The notes below the pieces were generated by a model, which saw only the letters and a program-made list of their open reading frames with translations, was not told the origin of the DNA and ran no database searches. A program made the translations under genes and the position numbers. Of a DNA stretch of 64,000 nucleotides, positions 7,575 through 16,748 are shown piece after piece; positions within the stretch are counted from its first letter, which is position 1; every line of letters begins with the position of its first letter. This DNA is from a virus, in the IMG/VR virus record IMGVR_UViG_3300047356_000838, positions 21,780 to 85,779 of that record; one strand, given 5' to 3'.

Positions 7575-8838
7575 CCCAAAACTCTCTTGCTTGTATCGTA
7601 CCCAGTGTATCTCTAAACTTCATACCGCCGCGCAAATTGTCCATGGCTTGCATACGCCACTTGCCTTTGATTCTGCCTTTAGCAAACTCGTCTGGAAACT
7701 CTTCCTCAAAAGTTGGACGAGTTAATAAACTTTTTAACATTTCTCTTATTGTACGATTATCCACGTAGTCAGTCAATAACAATTCATTTACAATATGATC
7801 TAATATTTCTCGTGGAAGAAACAGTGGCGACATTGCAATATCTGGTGTAAATGCAAACGTAACTTTTGCAAGTATGTCTACGTTTAATTCTCTTGCCAGA
7901 CGGCATATGTTTACTATTTCAAATAGTCCAGGCAGTGTAAGTGTAAAGTCAATGCGCATCTTACGTCTATCACCATGAGTATACTCTAACCCTTGTTTAA
8001 AGTTTGCTAACCATTCCTCATAGTTTAATCCTGTGCGTATATACTCACCTACAGCGCCTGTGCCATCTATGCTTGCACATATTTGCCAATCACGAATGTT
8101 GGCAAGTATATCCTTATACAAGTTTACGCCACGATAATCAACACGACTTAGGTTTGTATTATATCGTGCATACAATCCAGGCCCATCACCCAGTTCTATG
8201 ATGCGTTGCATATAACGCCAATGCTGTTCATACATGAGTGGCTCTCCACCTACCCAGTATACTTCTTCAATACGATGTTCTTCAACTGCAGTTGCAAACT
8301 CTGCTTCCACAGTATCCTTTTGGAATTTTTCAATAGCACGTTTAACAGGCTTTTCCATCCAAGGTTCTATTTTGCCTTGCTTGCGAGCTTCTGTTTCCCA
8401 ACTGCTACTAAGCATAGGTCCACACATACGACATTTAAAATTGCACAAGTTACTAAAACGATAGTCCCAACTTACAGGCTTCATGGTTGTATAACCATCT
8501 GCATCTGTGCTAGTAATGACTTGGTCCCATTTGTGCTTAAACAAATGTGTGAAGTAATCTCTGTATACGTCTTGGTTAAGAAGTTTTTTATCACATACTT
8601 GACACGCATCTGGAACTTCATTGTTTAACATTTGTCTACGGATACTGCGAATGCCTGCTCCGTTCCAGTATTCTTCCAGTGTTTCTGGAGTGTACTCGTT
8701 GTCGCCTTCTGCTGTGTCAATGTACTGCGTAAAGCTCTGTGCAGGTTCACGACTGGCACAGCACAGTCGTCTTTCAGTTTGTGGGCTGAGATAGGTGTGC
8801 GTCCATGGCGCCATGCATAGATTTTCAGGTTTAGACAT
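7561..8838 (-). CDS. Radical SAM protein 1 (N-terminal cysteine module)
   Basis: 425 residues from the ATG at 8838; a TTG one codon earlier is also possible. The radical SAM [4Fe-4S] motif CNFKCRMC is at residues 132-139, followed by WVGGEPLMYE, the SAM-binding GGEP segment. Before it lies a cysteine module: NLCMAPWTH near residue 7, RLCCAS near 27 and ACQVC near 79-82, resembling the SPASM/Twitch modules that hold auxiliary clusters but placed at the N-terminus. Enzymes of this group generate the 5'-deoxyadenosyl radical to modify peptides, sugars or other small molecules. It is one of six related genes in this block. The substrate is unknown. Confidence 0.85.
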   Translation of the reverse strand: MSKPENLCMAPWTHTYLSPQTERRLCCASREPAQSFTQYIDTAEGDNEYTPETLEEYWNGAGIRSIRRQMLNNEVPDACQVCDKKLLNQDVYRDYFTHLFKHKWDQVITSTDADGYTTMKPVSWDYRFSNLCNFKCRMCGPMLSSSWETEARKQGKIEPWMEKPVKRAIEKFQKDTVEAEFATAVEEHRIEEVYWVGGEPLMYEQHWRYMQRIIELGDGPGLYARYNTNLSRVDYRGVNLYKDILANIRDWQICASIDGTGAVGEYIRTGLNYEEWLANFKQGLEYTHGDRRKMRIDFTLTLPGLFEIVNICRLARELNVDILAKVTFAFTPDIAMSPLFLPREILDHIVNELLLTDYVDNRTIREMLKSLLTRPTFEEEFPDEFAKGRIKGKWRMQAMDNLRGGMKFRDTLGTIQAREFWDEIC

Positions 8839-9487
8839 CAAAGTATACCATATTATATTGTTGTGTTATATCTTTATATAAATCTTGTTTGTGCGATACA
8901 TGCTCCTGAGCAAGTGCTTTATTCTCAAAAATAGGACATTCATTTAAAAAAAGTCTATCAATTCCTAAACACCATCCTAACCATATGTTACTGTTAATAT
9001 TCCCGAAATATATACTTGGATCTATACAGGTAGTTTTAAAATTTTCAATACATCTGGCTGCAATCTCGTAATCTTTGGTATAGTCTATTTTTGCCTCGTC
9101 GAACATAGTAAAGCAATCTTTGATAAATTTTTCTGGGTCAATATAAAGATCATCATAGTTAATGTGCAAATTTTCTTTATAAAAGATTATTGACGAATTT
9201 GCTACTTGATTAAAAAGCTCAAGTTGCTTGGAGACCTGTTGTGTATGTTGTTTACGGTCAGTTATATTATACTTAATGACAGCGTTTAAATACATATTAA
9301 ATTTATAGTTGCCGCAAAAATACTTACAATTATCTTTTTCATCGTGGGTTAATATAATATCATTACTTCTAATAGATTGATGAAAGTTAGTACCTATATG
9401 CAATTGCTGTGTACTGTCTTGTAACATGCTTAACATATTACTAACAAAGTTTCCGCCTGCACCACCAAGAAAACACAATACCAGCAT
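8831..9487 (-). CDS. P-loop protein, possible sulfotransferase
   Basis: 218 residues. It begins LVLCFLGGAGGNFVSNML; the GGAGGNF loop at residues 8-14 resembles the 5'-phosphosulfate-binding loop of sulfotransferase-like proteins, which lacks the usual GKT. The remainder is helical and Asn/Tyr/Ile-rich with no further motif I can place. It sits between the first and second radical SAM genes with an 8-base overlap downstream. It is noticeably more AT-rich than its neighbours, which may mean separate acquisition. The sulfotransferase call is tentative. Confidence 0.45.
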   Translation of the reverse strand: MLVLCFLGGAGGNFVSNMLSMLQDSTQQLHIGTNFHQSIRSNDIILTHDEKDNCKYFCGNYKFNMYLNAVIKYNITDRKQHTQQVSKQLELFNQVANSSIIFYKENLHINYDDLYIDPEKFIKDCFTMFDEAKIDYTKDYEIAARCIENFKTTCIDPSIYFGNINSNIWLGWCLGIDRLFLNECPIFENKALAQEHVSHKQDLYKDITQQYNMVYFDV

Positions 9488-9489
9488 AA

Positions 9490-10662
9490 TTAAAGCTCAT
9501 AACCAATTACTTTTGCCATCTTAGCGTGACTTCCTGCAAAATTTTGATTACGATACAAGTCCGTTTGGCGCAGTTTAGTATGCAGTGATTCGCCGTTCTC
9601 TTTCCCACCTGAATTAACTATCATTTGTTTTAGTGCAACAATATCATCTTTATATTTGCTGTGTTTTATCTGTTGCTTTTGTAAGTATAACATAACAGGA
9701 CTGCGAGCACCTCTAGGTATACAACTTAGACTGAACTCCCAGGGATCATGCATTACGTTAAAATGTACGCTATTAAAATCCATAGTATCTGCCCAGGTTA
9801 ATATTTCATCCAAGTAATAAATGTTTTGAACGTTCCAGGTACAGCATAACTGCGTACTAATTGGATAGCCACTGTCTCTGAGTGCATGTACCTTTTTTAT
9901 GTTAGCATTACTAGTCTCCCAGTTTGCGCCATAGCGTTCATATTCAAAACGTTCTTCAGTATTGTCTACACTAAATGCTATTTGCACATGTTTAAAATGC
10001 TGCCATATCGTGGGATCTTTTGGATACTGTGTAGTGTTTGTATTGTAATGGATGTCAATATCTTTAGCAAGTCCTCGATCAACTGCACGTTGTAATAGAT
10101 CAAAATGCTCCTTGATCATCCATGGTTCGCCGCCAGTAAATTCAAAATATTTTATTTGTGGCAGTATCTCATCTAACTGTGTCCAAAAATGTTCACTTTC
10201 TCTGGGCCATTGTCCTGCCCGTAACCAAGTACGAGCAATATGATTTTTACTGTCATCTACATAGTCTAATTCTTCTTTTGCCCATTTGCTGCTACTCCAA
10301 CTACCACATATTCTACATTTTAAATTACAAATGTTTCCAAGTTTTAAATCTAAGAAAACAAGTTCTTCGCCATTGTTGTCTTTGTATTCAATGTTAAGAT
10401 GTTTAAACTTTTCCAACATGTATTCACGTTTTGATTTTTTGCCAGCATCTTCTTCACGCCAGCAGTTACGACAACCATCAGGTTTTTCGCCTCTGCGGAA
10501 ACTACGGCGCAGATCACGCATTGTCTTGCTGTTGAACGCATCCTCTAGTGTATGTGTTTTAAGATCAACGTTGGGTATTTCATCAGTATACAAACAACAA
10601 GGGCGTGTTGTTCCCAGCGGAGTTGTTTCAATGCTAATCCATGGAAGTATGCATCTACTCAT
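9490..10662 (-). CDS. Radical SAM protein 2 (N-terminal cysteine module)
   Basis: 390 residues. The radical SAM motif CNLKCRIC is at residues 112-119 and the SAM-binding TGGEPWMIKE follows near 170. The N-terminal cysteine module has CILPW at 4-8, RPCCL at 20-24 and CRNC at 64-67, the same order as in its paralogues. The later part contains AFSVDNTEERFEYERYG, a segment comparable to (A/C)SIDG/DA.G...E.IR in the others, part of the TIM-barrel core. It overlaps the next paralogue by 8 bases. The reaction and substrate are unknown. Confidence 0.87.
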   Translation of the reverse strand: MSRCILPWISIETTPLGTTRPCCLYTDEIPNVDLKTHTLEDAFNSKTMRDLRRSFRRGEKPDGCRNCWREEDAGKKSKREYMLEKFKHLNIEYKDNNGEELVFLDLKLGNICNLKCRICGSWSSSKWAKEELDYVDDSKNHIARTWLRAGQWPRESEHFWTQLDEILPQIKYFEFTGGEPWMIKEHFDLLQRAVDRGLAKDIDIHYNTNTTQYPKDPTIWQHFKHVQIAFSVDNTEERFEYERYGANWETSNANIKKVHALRDSGYPISTQLCCTWNVQNIYYLDEILTWADTMDFNSVHFNVMHDPWEFSLSCIPRGARSPVMLYLQKQQIKHSKYKDDIVALKQMIVNSGGKENGESLHTKLRQTDLYRNQNFAGSHAKMAKVIGYEL

Positions 10663-11962
10663 ATTGTGCTAAACCTTGTAGTTCAGGAAACACTGTATAA
10701 AAGTTTTCTGTACGCACTGCGTCCAACTGCTTGGTAACATGATTAAACTTGGGCAAATGCTGTGTATTGTCAGTATTATTCATAAAACTAATTGTACTGC
10801 GGAAACCATTTGTTGCACGTTGCAAATGATCCTGAGGTTCTAGCCATGCAATGTGCTCTTCTAGTTTTTGTGTTGCTTGTGCTTTTAGTTCTTTGGGTAA
10901 ACAATCTGCACGATACCAATCAGGTGATTGCAGTATGTTTACGTTTAAGTCCTGTGCTTTGAGCAATCCACTGTCTACCCACGCTCTATGAAAATCAGGC
11001 ACATGTAGTACATTCATTAAACTTACTGTTGGACTAATGTAAAAGTCTACGTCAGGACACACTTCTAGCATGCGTTGTCTGTTGTGTACAATTTTATTCC
11101 AGTCACACCCACTGCGCATTAGTTCTGCACGATCTCCACTGGCATCCAAACTTGCGCCAATACTAACACTATCAAACATACCCCAATAGTCCAGCACATC
11201 TAAATCTTTATACAGCGTTTCATTAAAGTTTGTATTATAAATTAATTTAACATCAAAACGTTTGCGACGAACAAGTTCTTTAAGTATGTTATAGTGTTCC
11301 TGCATAATCAGAGGTTCACCACCTGCAAAATATATTTGCTCTATGTGGTCAATGTGTGGGATCATTTGTTCCCATATATCAGTCTTATTCTTACCTGCCC
11401 ATTCTATACGCTTGTGATTAGGTGCTTGTCCATGCATTTTAACATGATCATCATACCACAAACTGCTAAACATAGGACCGCAACTGCGACACTTTAGATT
11501 ACACTGATTACTAAAACGAATATCCCAGTATACTAGTTCAAAGTCTGGATTAACACCCTGATCTACTTTGTCAATGTGATGCCCAAAGTGTTTGTTGTGG
11601 CTGTTTCTCATACTAAAGAAGCCTTGCGCTTCCTGTTCGTAGCAGCGTGTGCATTCTTTGCAAGGTTTGTCAGCAAGCATGCGTTCACGCATTTGGACAT
11701 AATTTGACCCGTTCCAAATTTCCTCTAATGAATTATCTCGCATGTTGCCGATAGGGTGTTCCATTTCAGCCAAACAACAAGGGTATGCTTCGCCTGTTGG
11801 AAATCCGTGTATGTGCGTCCATGGAATCATACAAAAGTACTTGCTTTCCATTAAACGCTTTTGCTGGTCTTCACGCAAACTTTCTAACTTAACAAACACA
11901 GGACGTCTGCTGTTGTAGTCATATGTTTCGTAATATTTGTCTGTTTTTTCAGAGCGACTCAT
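10655..11962 (-). CDS. Radical SAM protein 3 (N-terminal cysteine module)
   Basis: 435 residues, with a charged N-terminal extension of about 40 residues before the cysteine module: FCMIPWTH near 43, YPCCLAE near 60 and CKECTRC at 101-107. The radical SAM motif CNLKCRSC is at 154-161, and FAGGEPLIMQEHY near 211 binds SAM. IGASLDASGDRAELMRSG is the conserved barrel segment. Its DIRFSNQCNLKC context is very close to DYRFSNLCNFKC of radical SAM protein 1, so these two form a subgroup. It overlaps both neighbours. The substrate is unknown. Confidence 0.87.
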   Translation of the reverse strand: MSRSEKTDKYYETYDYNSRRPVFVKLESLREDQQKRLMESKYFCMIPWTHIHGFPTGEAYPCCLAEMEHPIGNMRDNSLEEIWNGSNYVQMRERMLADKPCKECTRCYEQEAQGFFSMRNSHNKHFGHHIDKVDQGVNPDFELVYWDIRFSNQCNLKCRSCGPMFSSLWYDDHVKMHGQAPNHKRIEWAGKNKTDIWEQMIPHIDHIEQIYFAGGEPLIMQEHYNILKELVRRKRFDVKLIYNTNFNETLYKDLDVLDYWGMFDSVSIGASLDASGDRAELMRSGCDWNKIVHNRQRMLEVCPDVDFYISPTVSLMNVLHVPDFHRAWVDSGLLKAQDLNVNILQSPDWYRADCLPKELKAQATQKLEEHIAWLEPQDHLQRATNGFRSTISFMNNTDNTQHLPKFNHVTKQLDAVRTENFYTVFPELQGLAQYE

Positions 11963-13268
11963 ACCATTCCTCTAGTTCTGGAAACGCCCGTGCAAATGTG
12001 TGATTGCGGCGTACATCATATTGTGTGTAAAACTTTTTAAAGTCGTTGTGCAAGCGTGGCATTTCAAATGCTTCGTTGTGTGGTTTCTCAACCACTTGCA
12101 AATACTCAATTAATCTGTCCAGTTGTCCACGCTCCCAGTCTTGCATGTTAGATAAGTCAAGTTGTTTTAGTCTACTAACACAAGCATCTTTAATAGGTTG
12201 CGGTAACACCAAACAACTCTGGAAACTTGGAAAGCGCAGTATATTATAACTCATTACTGCAAACCCATTGCCAAATAGAGTTCTTGCACGAAGTATTTTT
12301 TCAATCATATCAGGCAGTGTTGGTAGACACAGCGCATTAATTGTCATCATACAGTGTGTGTCAATATCTGCAAAGTGTAGTTTTAACAAGTTTTTCCACC
12401 ACTGGTCGAAGTCTAATCCGTCACGGATGTATTCAGCACTGTATCCTGTTGCTTCCATACTAGTGTAAATATTTAAACTAGGCAAGTGTGTTCTTGCTTC
12501 TACTAATCTATCTATTAGTTCAGGTTTGCCGCCGAGGTTACTATTAATAGCAAGACCGGTCTGACTTTTATCTGCGTTTAGTTTAAACCAATCAAACAAT
12601 CTCCAAAGTTCTGCACTCATAATAGGTTCACCGCCTGTGATGCGCAGTTCACGCAGTGTGCGATGTAGGTCAGTGTCCCACCATTTAAAAAATGCTTCTA
12701 CATATGGATTTGTTTCGCCGAACTTGTACAGTTGGTTCTTATCGTGCGGATGTGTGAAGTGGTTACGTCCATCACTTTGTAGATCATTGTAACTGCCTTT
12801 TTGTTTTATATCTTTTACCCATGTTGTGCTAAATGCGGGATTGCAATAACTGCAAGCAAAGTTGCATGTTCTATCAAAGGCAATCTCAAGGGTAATGAGA
12901 TCAACATCTTCATCATGTGGTGTAGCGTATGCATTTTTAAGTTCCTCACTAGTATATATCTTGGATTTGTAAACACGGTCACTTATAAATGACTTGCCCA
13001 TGTCCTCAATTTTCCAACAGTATTCACAACCACTGGGACGTTCACCGCACTGCATTTGTCTACGCTGTTCTTTTTTCTCAGGTGTGTTGTGCAACAGTTT
13101 TGGATTTTCTAGCACTAGTTCTGGATTGACTAGATGTGCTGGCGGATGATGACAACTGGTAGTCATACCGCTGCCAAGCCATATAGTAGCGTTGTACCAC
13201 TTGGCTGCGCAGAAACTTGCGCTCTTAGTGTCTAAATGGTTTGCTTTAAATATTAGATCTGTTTGCAT
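11949..13268 (-). CDS. Radical SAM protein 4 (N-terminal cysteine module)
   Basis: 439 residues from the ATG at 13268; a GTG at 13277 is an alternative. The radical SAM motif CNFACSYC is at about residues 135-142, with RITGGEPIMSAELW following. The N-terminal module differs from proteins 1-3: FCAAKWYN, SCHHPPAH and CEYCWKIED replace the PW and CC elements. The same variant occurs in radical SAM protein 5 (FCLAKW, SCYHPP, CNYCWNIE), so 4 and 5 are a recent pair by duplication. Both also share a FARAFPELEEWYE-type C-terminal end. It overlaps protein 5's gene by 23 bases. The substrate is unknown. Confidence 0.86.
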   Translation of the reverse strand: MQTDLIFKANHLDTKSASFCAAKWYNATIWLGSGMTTSCHHPPAHLVNPELVLENPKLLHNTPEKKEQRRQMQCGERPSGCEYCWKIEDMGKSFISDRVYKSKIYTSEELKNAYATPHDEDVDLITLEIAFDRTCNFACSYCNPAFSTTWVKDIKQKGSYNDLQSDGRNHFTHPHDKNQLYKFGETNPYVEAFFKWWDTDLHRTLRELRITGGEPIMSAELWRLFDWFKLNADKSQTGLAINSNLGGKPELIDRLVEARTHLPSLNIYTSMEATGYSAEYIRDGLDFDQWWKNLLKLHFADIDTHCMMTINALCLPTLPDMIEKILRARTLFGNGFAVMSYNILRFPSFQSCLVLPQPIKDACVSRLKQLDLSNMQDWERGQLDRLIEYLQVVEKPHNEAFEMPRLHNDFKKFYTQYDVRRNHTFARAFPELEEWYESL

Positions 13269-14613
13269 ACTGTTCACACTGTTGCCAAAATGTTTTCATC
13301 TCTGGAAAGGTTTCTAAAAAATTTGTTTCTCTGCGTCGGTCATGTTCACTAAAGAATTTGTAAAAATCTCCACGCTTGCGTTCTACATCTGTAGTACCTT
13401 GTAACATCCAATCCAAATCACGTTGCATTTTTAGCACTTCATAGTCTTTGAATCCATGCATTTCGTGCATGTTATCTTGCATATAGCGTATACATTCTTG
13501 CATTACTATTTGATATTCCATGGGCAATATTTGCATGCTTTGCCACTCAGGAGTATAGAGTAAAGGTGTATCAAACCATATACGCTGATAGGTATCAGTG
13601 TAAGTTTTACGCAAGTATACAATGTATTCTAACAATTTTTTAAGAGAAAGTATACTTAAATTATTCATTGTAATGATGAATGTCAGGCTACTACGACGTG
13701 GAACATCTCGAACAAATTCTTCACATCTATTTATAGCAAGATCAAAGTCCAATCCATGACGTATATATTCTGCTTGTTTACCCCAGGTGTCCAAACTAAC
13801 AAACTGCATAAAGTGTTCAATTTGCTCACCTTCGCACAGGCGTTGCACATAACCTTTGTACTTGTCCCATACCTTAGCGTCAACACTAAAATTACTTGTG
13901 GTGTTAAGATGTAGATCAGGCTTTGGATTATCTAACACATAGTCAAACACACGATATGTGTTTGGATCCATTGTGGGCTCACCGCCTGTCATTCTGAAGT
14001 GTTTAAGATCCTTGTATAGAGCTGGCCACCATCGCCAGAAGGCTTCGCGGTAGGGGTTGTCTTCTCTGTTGGGAATAGCCCGTCTTTTGCCCACAAAGTG
14101 TTGGGGGTCATTGTGCGGTACAGTTGTGGGCCATGCTCCGTGTTCCTTTGATTCTGCTGTCCAGGTGCTGCTAAACTGAGGACTGCAATAACTGCAACTA
14201 AGATTACAAACATTATTAAAATTTACCTCTACATAACTTGGGTTAACATCCGCAAGTGGGTTGTTAACTATTTCATCAAAACTCTGCATGGCCCAGGGCT
14301 CGCCGCTGCGGTAATGACGGTCACTTATATTGCCTTGTGATTCTATGTTCCAACAATAATTACAATCACTGCACTTAGTTCCCTCCATCATTTCTAGTCG
14401 ACTTTGTTTTTTGTGTGCAGTGTTGTGTAACGCACTGGGATTTTCTGCTAGTGGTTCCACAGGAATAGGATGCAATGGTGGATGGTAGCAACTGTTTGTA
14501 TGACCAGTTGTTAAATGCAAACTAACTTGTTTCCATTTTGCCAAACAAAAACTATCACTTACTGTTGCAAGTTTATCTTTTGCAGTTAGTGCATCGTTGT
14601 AATAATCACTCAT
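13246..14613 (-). CDS. Radical SAM protein 5 (N-terminal cysteine module)
   Basis: 455 residues. FCLAKW near residue 22, SCYHPP at 41-46 and CSDCNYCWNIE at 81-91 form the N-terminal cysteine module; the radical SAM motif CNLSCSYC is at 136-143 and MTGGEPTMDPNTY binds SAM near 210. FVSLDTWGKQAEYIRHGLDF matches the barrel segment of its paralogues. The C-terminal segment EHDRRRETNFLETFPEM parallels QYDVRRNHTFARAFPEL in protein 4, confirming the close pair. It overlaps protein 6's gene by 4 bases. The substrate is unknown. Confidence 0.87.
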   Translation of the reverse strand: MSDYYNDALTAKDKLATVSDSFCLAKWKQVSLHLTTGHTNSCYHPPLHPIPVEPLAENPSALHNTAHKKQSRLEMMEGTKCSDCNYCWNIESQGNISDRHYRSGEPWAMQSFDEIVNNPLADVNPSYVEVNFNNVCNLSCSYCSPQFSSTWTAESKEHGAWPTTVPHNDPQHFVGKRRAIPNREDNPYREAFWRWWPALYKDLKHFRMTGGEPTMDPNTYRVFDYVLDNPKPDLHLNTTSNFSVDAKVWDKYKGYVQRLCEGEQIEHFMQFVSLDTWGKQAEYIRHGLDFDLAINRCEEFVRDVPRRSSLTFIITMNNLSILSLKKLLEYIVYLRKTYTDTYQRIWFDTPLLYTPEWQSMQILPMEYQIVMQECIRYMQDNMHEMHGFKDYEVLKMQRDLDWMLQGTTDVERKRGDFYKFFSEHDRRRETNFLETFPEMKTFWQQCEQYANRSNI

Positions 14614-15569
14614 ATACCATCTCGCATATATTCTTGAATAGCATATTTTTCAAACGGCAAACTACTCCATATATCTGTGTTTTTAAGTTTGTCTTGTAAC
14701 AATATAAAACTCATTGTGTGCGGAAATAGCCAACTTTCATCATTATTCAATAAACTTCTAAGGTGAGCATTATCTGGAATATATTCTATAGATTCTTTTA
14801 GGTCTTTTGGTAATACATTTACACACAAATAATCAGGCTCTGCTAGTATGTTATAAACAACAGGATATTTGCTCCATTGTTCAATTTCTTTTAAGTTAAA
14901 AATATTCAATACACTTATAGTTGGATTTACTGTGACTTTTGCATACATTGCTGCAGTGTGTAAATTATTTGTCCACTTGTCCCATTTAGTGCCGTAACGC
15001 AATTGTTCTCCTAAGGGACCAATTGCATCCATACTAGCATTGACCGACACATGTTTAAATCTAGGCCAGTATATATCAATATTTTTTATTGATAACAGAT
15101 TACTATTATAATGTAATGTAACACTACTAGGATCAATGATACTATCTAATACTTGCCAGTGTTTGGGATTGATAAGTGGTTCTCCTCCAGCAAAGTAGAT
15201 ATGTTCTACATTTGTTAAATCTACATCAAAGTCTGTGCTTACAAATTTTGTTTCACCTAATCTATCAGCCCATTTACTACTGTAATAACTATTACAAATT
15301 GTACATTCTAGGTTACAAAGATTATTGTTTCTTACATCTAAATATCGTATAGCATAAGTCTCATTTTTTAAACTATCAAAATTATCTTTGTACTTTGGTC
15401 CAGGATGCCTACAAGCGTCACATCCTGCTCCATCTCTTAAACTATGCCATGGATCTTTCCAGTCAAGGTCATTAATATCCAAAAATAAATTGTGATCAAA
15501 TAAACAGCAAGGACTTACTTTTCCATCTGGATGAATACAGAATCCGCTATCAAAAGCACCACAATCCAT
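14610..15569 (-). CDS. Radical SAM protein 6 (short form)
   Basis: 319 residues, the shortest of the six. It starts directly with the cysteine module: MDCGAFDSGFCIHPDGKVSP then CC at 21-22 and CDAC at 50-53. The radical SAM motif CNLECTIC is at 85-92, and YFAGGEPLINPKHW near 135 binds SAM. The FCIHPDGKVSPCC layout is the closest in the set to a classical SPASM motif. The coding sequence is more AT-rich than proteins 3-5. The start overlaps the stop of the upstream glycosyltransferase gene by one base. The substrate is unknown. Confidence 0.85.
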   Translation of the reverse strand: MDCGAFDSGFCIHPDGKVSPCCLFDHNLFLDINDLDWKDPWHSLRDGAGCDACRHPGPKYKDNFDSLKNETYAIRYLDVRNNNLCNLECTICNSYYSSKWADRLGETKFVSTDFDVDLTNVEHIYFAGGEPLINPKHWQVLDSIIDPSSVTLHYNSNLLSIKNIDIYWPRFKHVSVNASMDAIGPLGEQLRYGTKWDKWTNNLHTAAMYAKVTVNPTISVLNIFNLKEIEQWSKYPVVYNILAEPDYLCVNVLPKDLKESIEYIPDNAHLRSLLNNDESWLFPHTMSFILLQDKLKNTDIWSSLPFEKYAIQEYMRDGI

Positions 15570-16480
15570 TACCAGCCTTCGTGCTTTCTAATTGCATCTA
15601 TTTCCAGTGTCATAGGTCCTGCTGCACAGTATGTTTGTTCATAATACTTCTTAAAAAAAGCACTTTCTTTAATTCCTATATCTAACATAGGCAATCCAAG
15701 TCTGCTCAGAAGCGCACCGTTAATCTCAGGCATGTTCATAATATCATATTCGGAATATATCTTATCTAAATTTTCAAACCACTGTACTTGTGTATGATCC
15801 CAGTCAGTAAGCATGGTCATGTATGTACCCATTCGTGCACCATTAATTGCATCTGAACCGTGTTCTGCATCTCTGCCAACGTTATGCCACACGCTTAATC
15901 TATCAAAGTTTGACTTATGTACCATATCTTCAAATTCAATTAGTGTAGGTTTTGTGCCATTGCGTAAACACATCTTTACACCTTCACGGAATCCTGCACG
16001 CCAAGCATGTTTAGCACTGCCATTGGGATAGGTTGTGCTATACACATTGTTCATTGCTAGATACTTTGGATCATAACAAAACTCTACATCATTTTCATCA
16101 GTGCCATCACTTGCTTCATGTGTGCGCATGTTGTTTACGAATGTGCGTGTCCAGCAACTCATACCACCATTGCCATACATAAGTCCGTTGATGTTGTTTA
16201 CTGCTTTCCAACGAAATACACAATCCTCATGTTCTGGTTTAATATCCAGTGTAATATCAAAAAACTCTGGATAAGGCATGTTGTCACCATCAATGAGGAT
16301 GAAACGTTCTGTATCACTTGCGTCTGCGGCTGCTTTGTGTGCAGCATCACTGCCCTGTACATTATCAACACGCTTTGCCCAGGGCACCATGTTTTGTATC
16401 TTAATCCAGAATTCTTCTTTCTTAGGTTCGTCGTAACTAAGATAAATGCAGTCTAGGTCTGCTACATCAACTTTTGACAT
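15569..16480 (-). CDS. Glycosyltransferase-like protein with DGD motif
   Basis: 303 residues. It starts with an alpha/beta nucleotide-binding pattern (LDCIYLSYDEPKKEEF) followed by PWAKRVDNVQGSDAAHKAAA and FILIDGDNMPYPEFF; the D64-G-D66 motif fits the metal-binding DXD of GT-A glycosyltransferases. A WRAGFREGVKM motif near 185 is shared with the duplicated protein at 418-1626, which lacks the DGD. It overlaps the small gene upstream by 14 bases and is the first gene before the radical SAM run. Donor and acceptor are unknown. Confidence 0.65.
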   Translation of the reverse strand: MSKVDVADLDCIYLSYDEPKKEEFWIKIQNMVPWAKRVDNVQGSDAAHKAAADASDTERFILIDGDNMPYPEFFDITLDIKPEHEDCVFRWKAVNNINGLMYGNGGMSCWTRTFVNNMRTHEASDGTDENDVEFCYDPKYLAMNNVYSTTYPNGSAKHAWRAGFREGVKMCLRNGTKPTLIEFEDMVHKSNFDRLSVWHNVGRDAEHGSDAINGARMGTYMTMLTDWDHTQVQWFENLDKIYSEYDIMNMPEINGALLSRLGLPMLDIGIKESAFFKKYYEQTYCAAGPMTLEIDAIRKHEGW

Positions 16481-16748
16481 ATGGATTTCTCGCTAGTTCT
16501 TGTTGTGTTAATCCCCAAGTTCGATGTTTAGGAGGACTAAATGTTAGTTTATTTTCTACTACTGTGTAGTCGTCACGTTTACTATTACACGCATCAAATT
16601 CATCTTGTGTAATAACGATATAATCATGTTCTAATACGTCATATGATATATCTATTATACAGCCTTGATCATCATAATACAACTTATGTATTTTTTTAGT
16701 ACTAGGTGGTTTTAGTTGATCTGCTACTTCAAAGAATGCGCTGCTCAT
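16467..16748 (-). CDS. Hypothetical 93-residue protein
   Basis: Not recognised. The product has a KLYYDDQGCIIDISYDVLEHDYIVITQDEFDAC-type middle (beta-strand rich) and ends in a proline- and tryptophan-containing tail (SPPKHRTWGLTQQEL). It overlaps the glycosyltransferase genes on both sides by 14 and 20 bases, which argues for a real, co-translated gene. It has no signal peptide, membrane segment or catalytic motif that I can see. Confidence 0.5.
   Translation of the reverse strand: MSSAFFEVADQLKPPSTKKIHKLYYDDQGCIIDISYDVLEHDYIVITQDEFDACNSKRDDYTVVENKLTFSPPKHRTWGLTQQELARNPYVKS

Noticed and set aside
7561-15569. Thymidine hypermodification pathway of the kind that uses a radical SAM isomerase
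   Set aside because: The hydroxymethyl-uracil kinase, glutamyl/glycine transferase and related genes of that pathway are not visible in the window.
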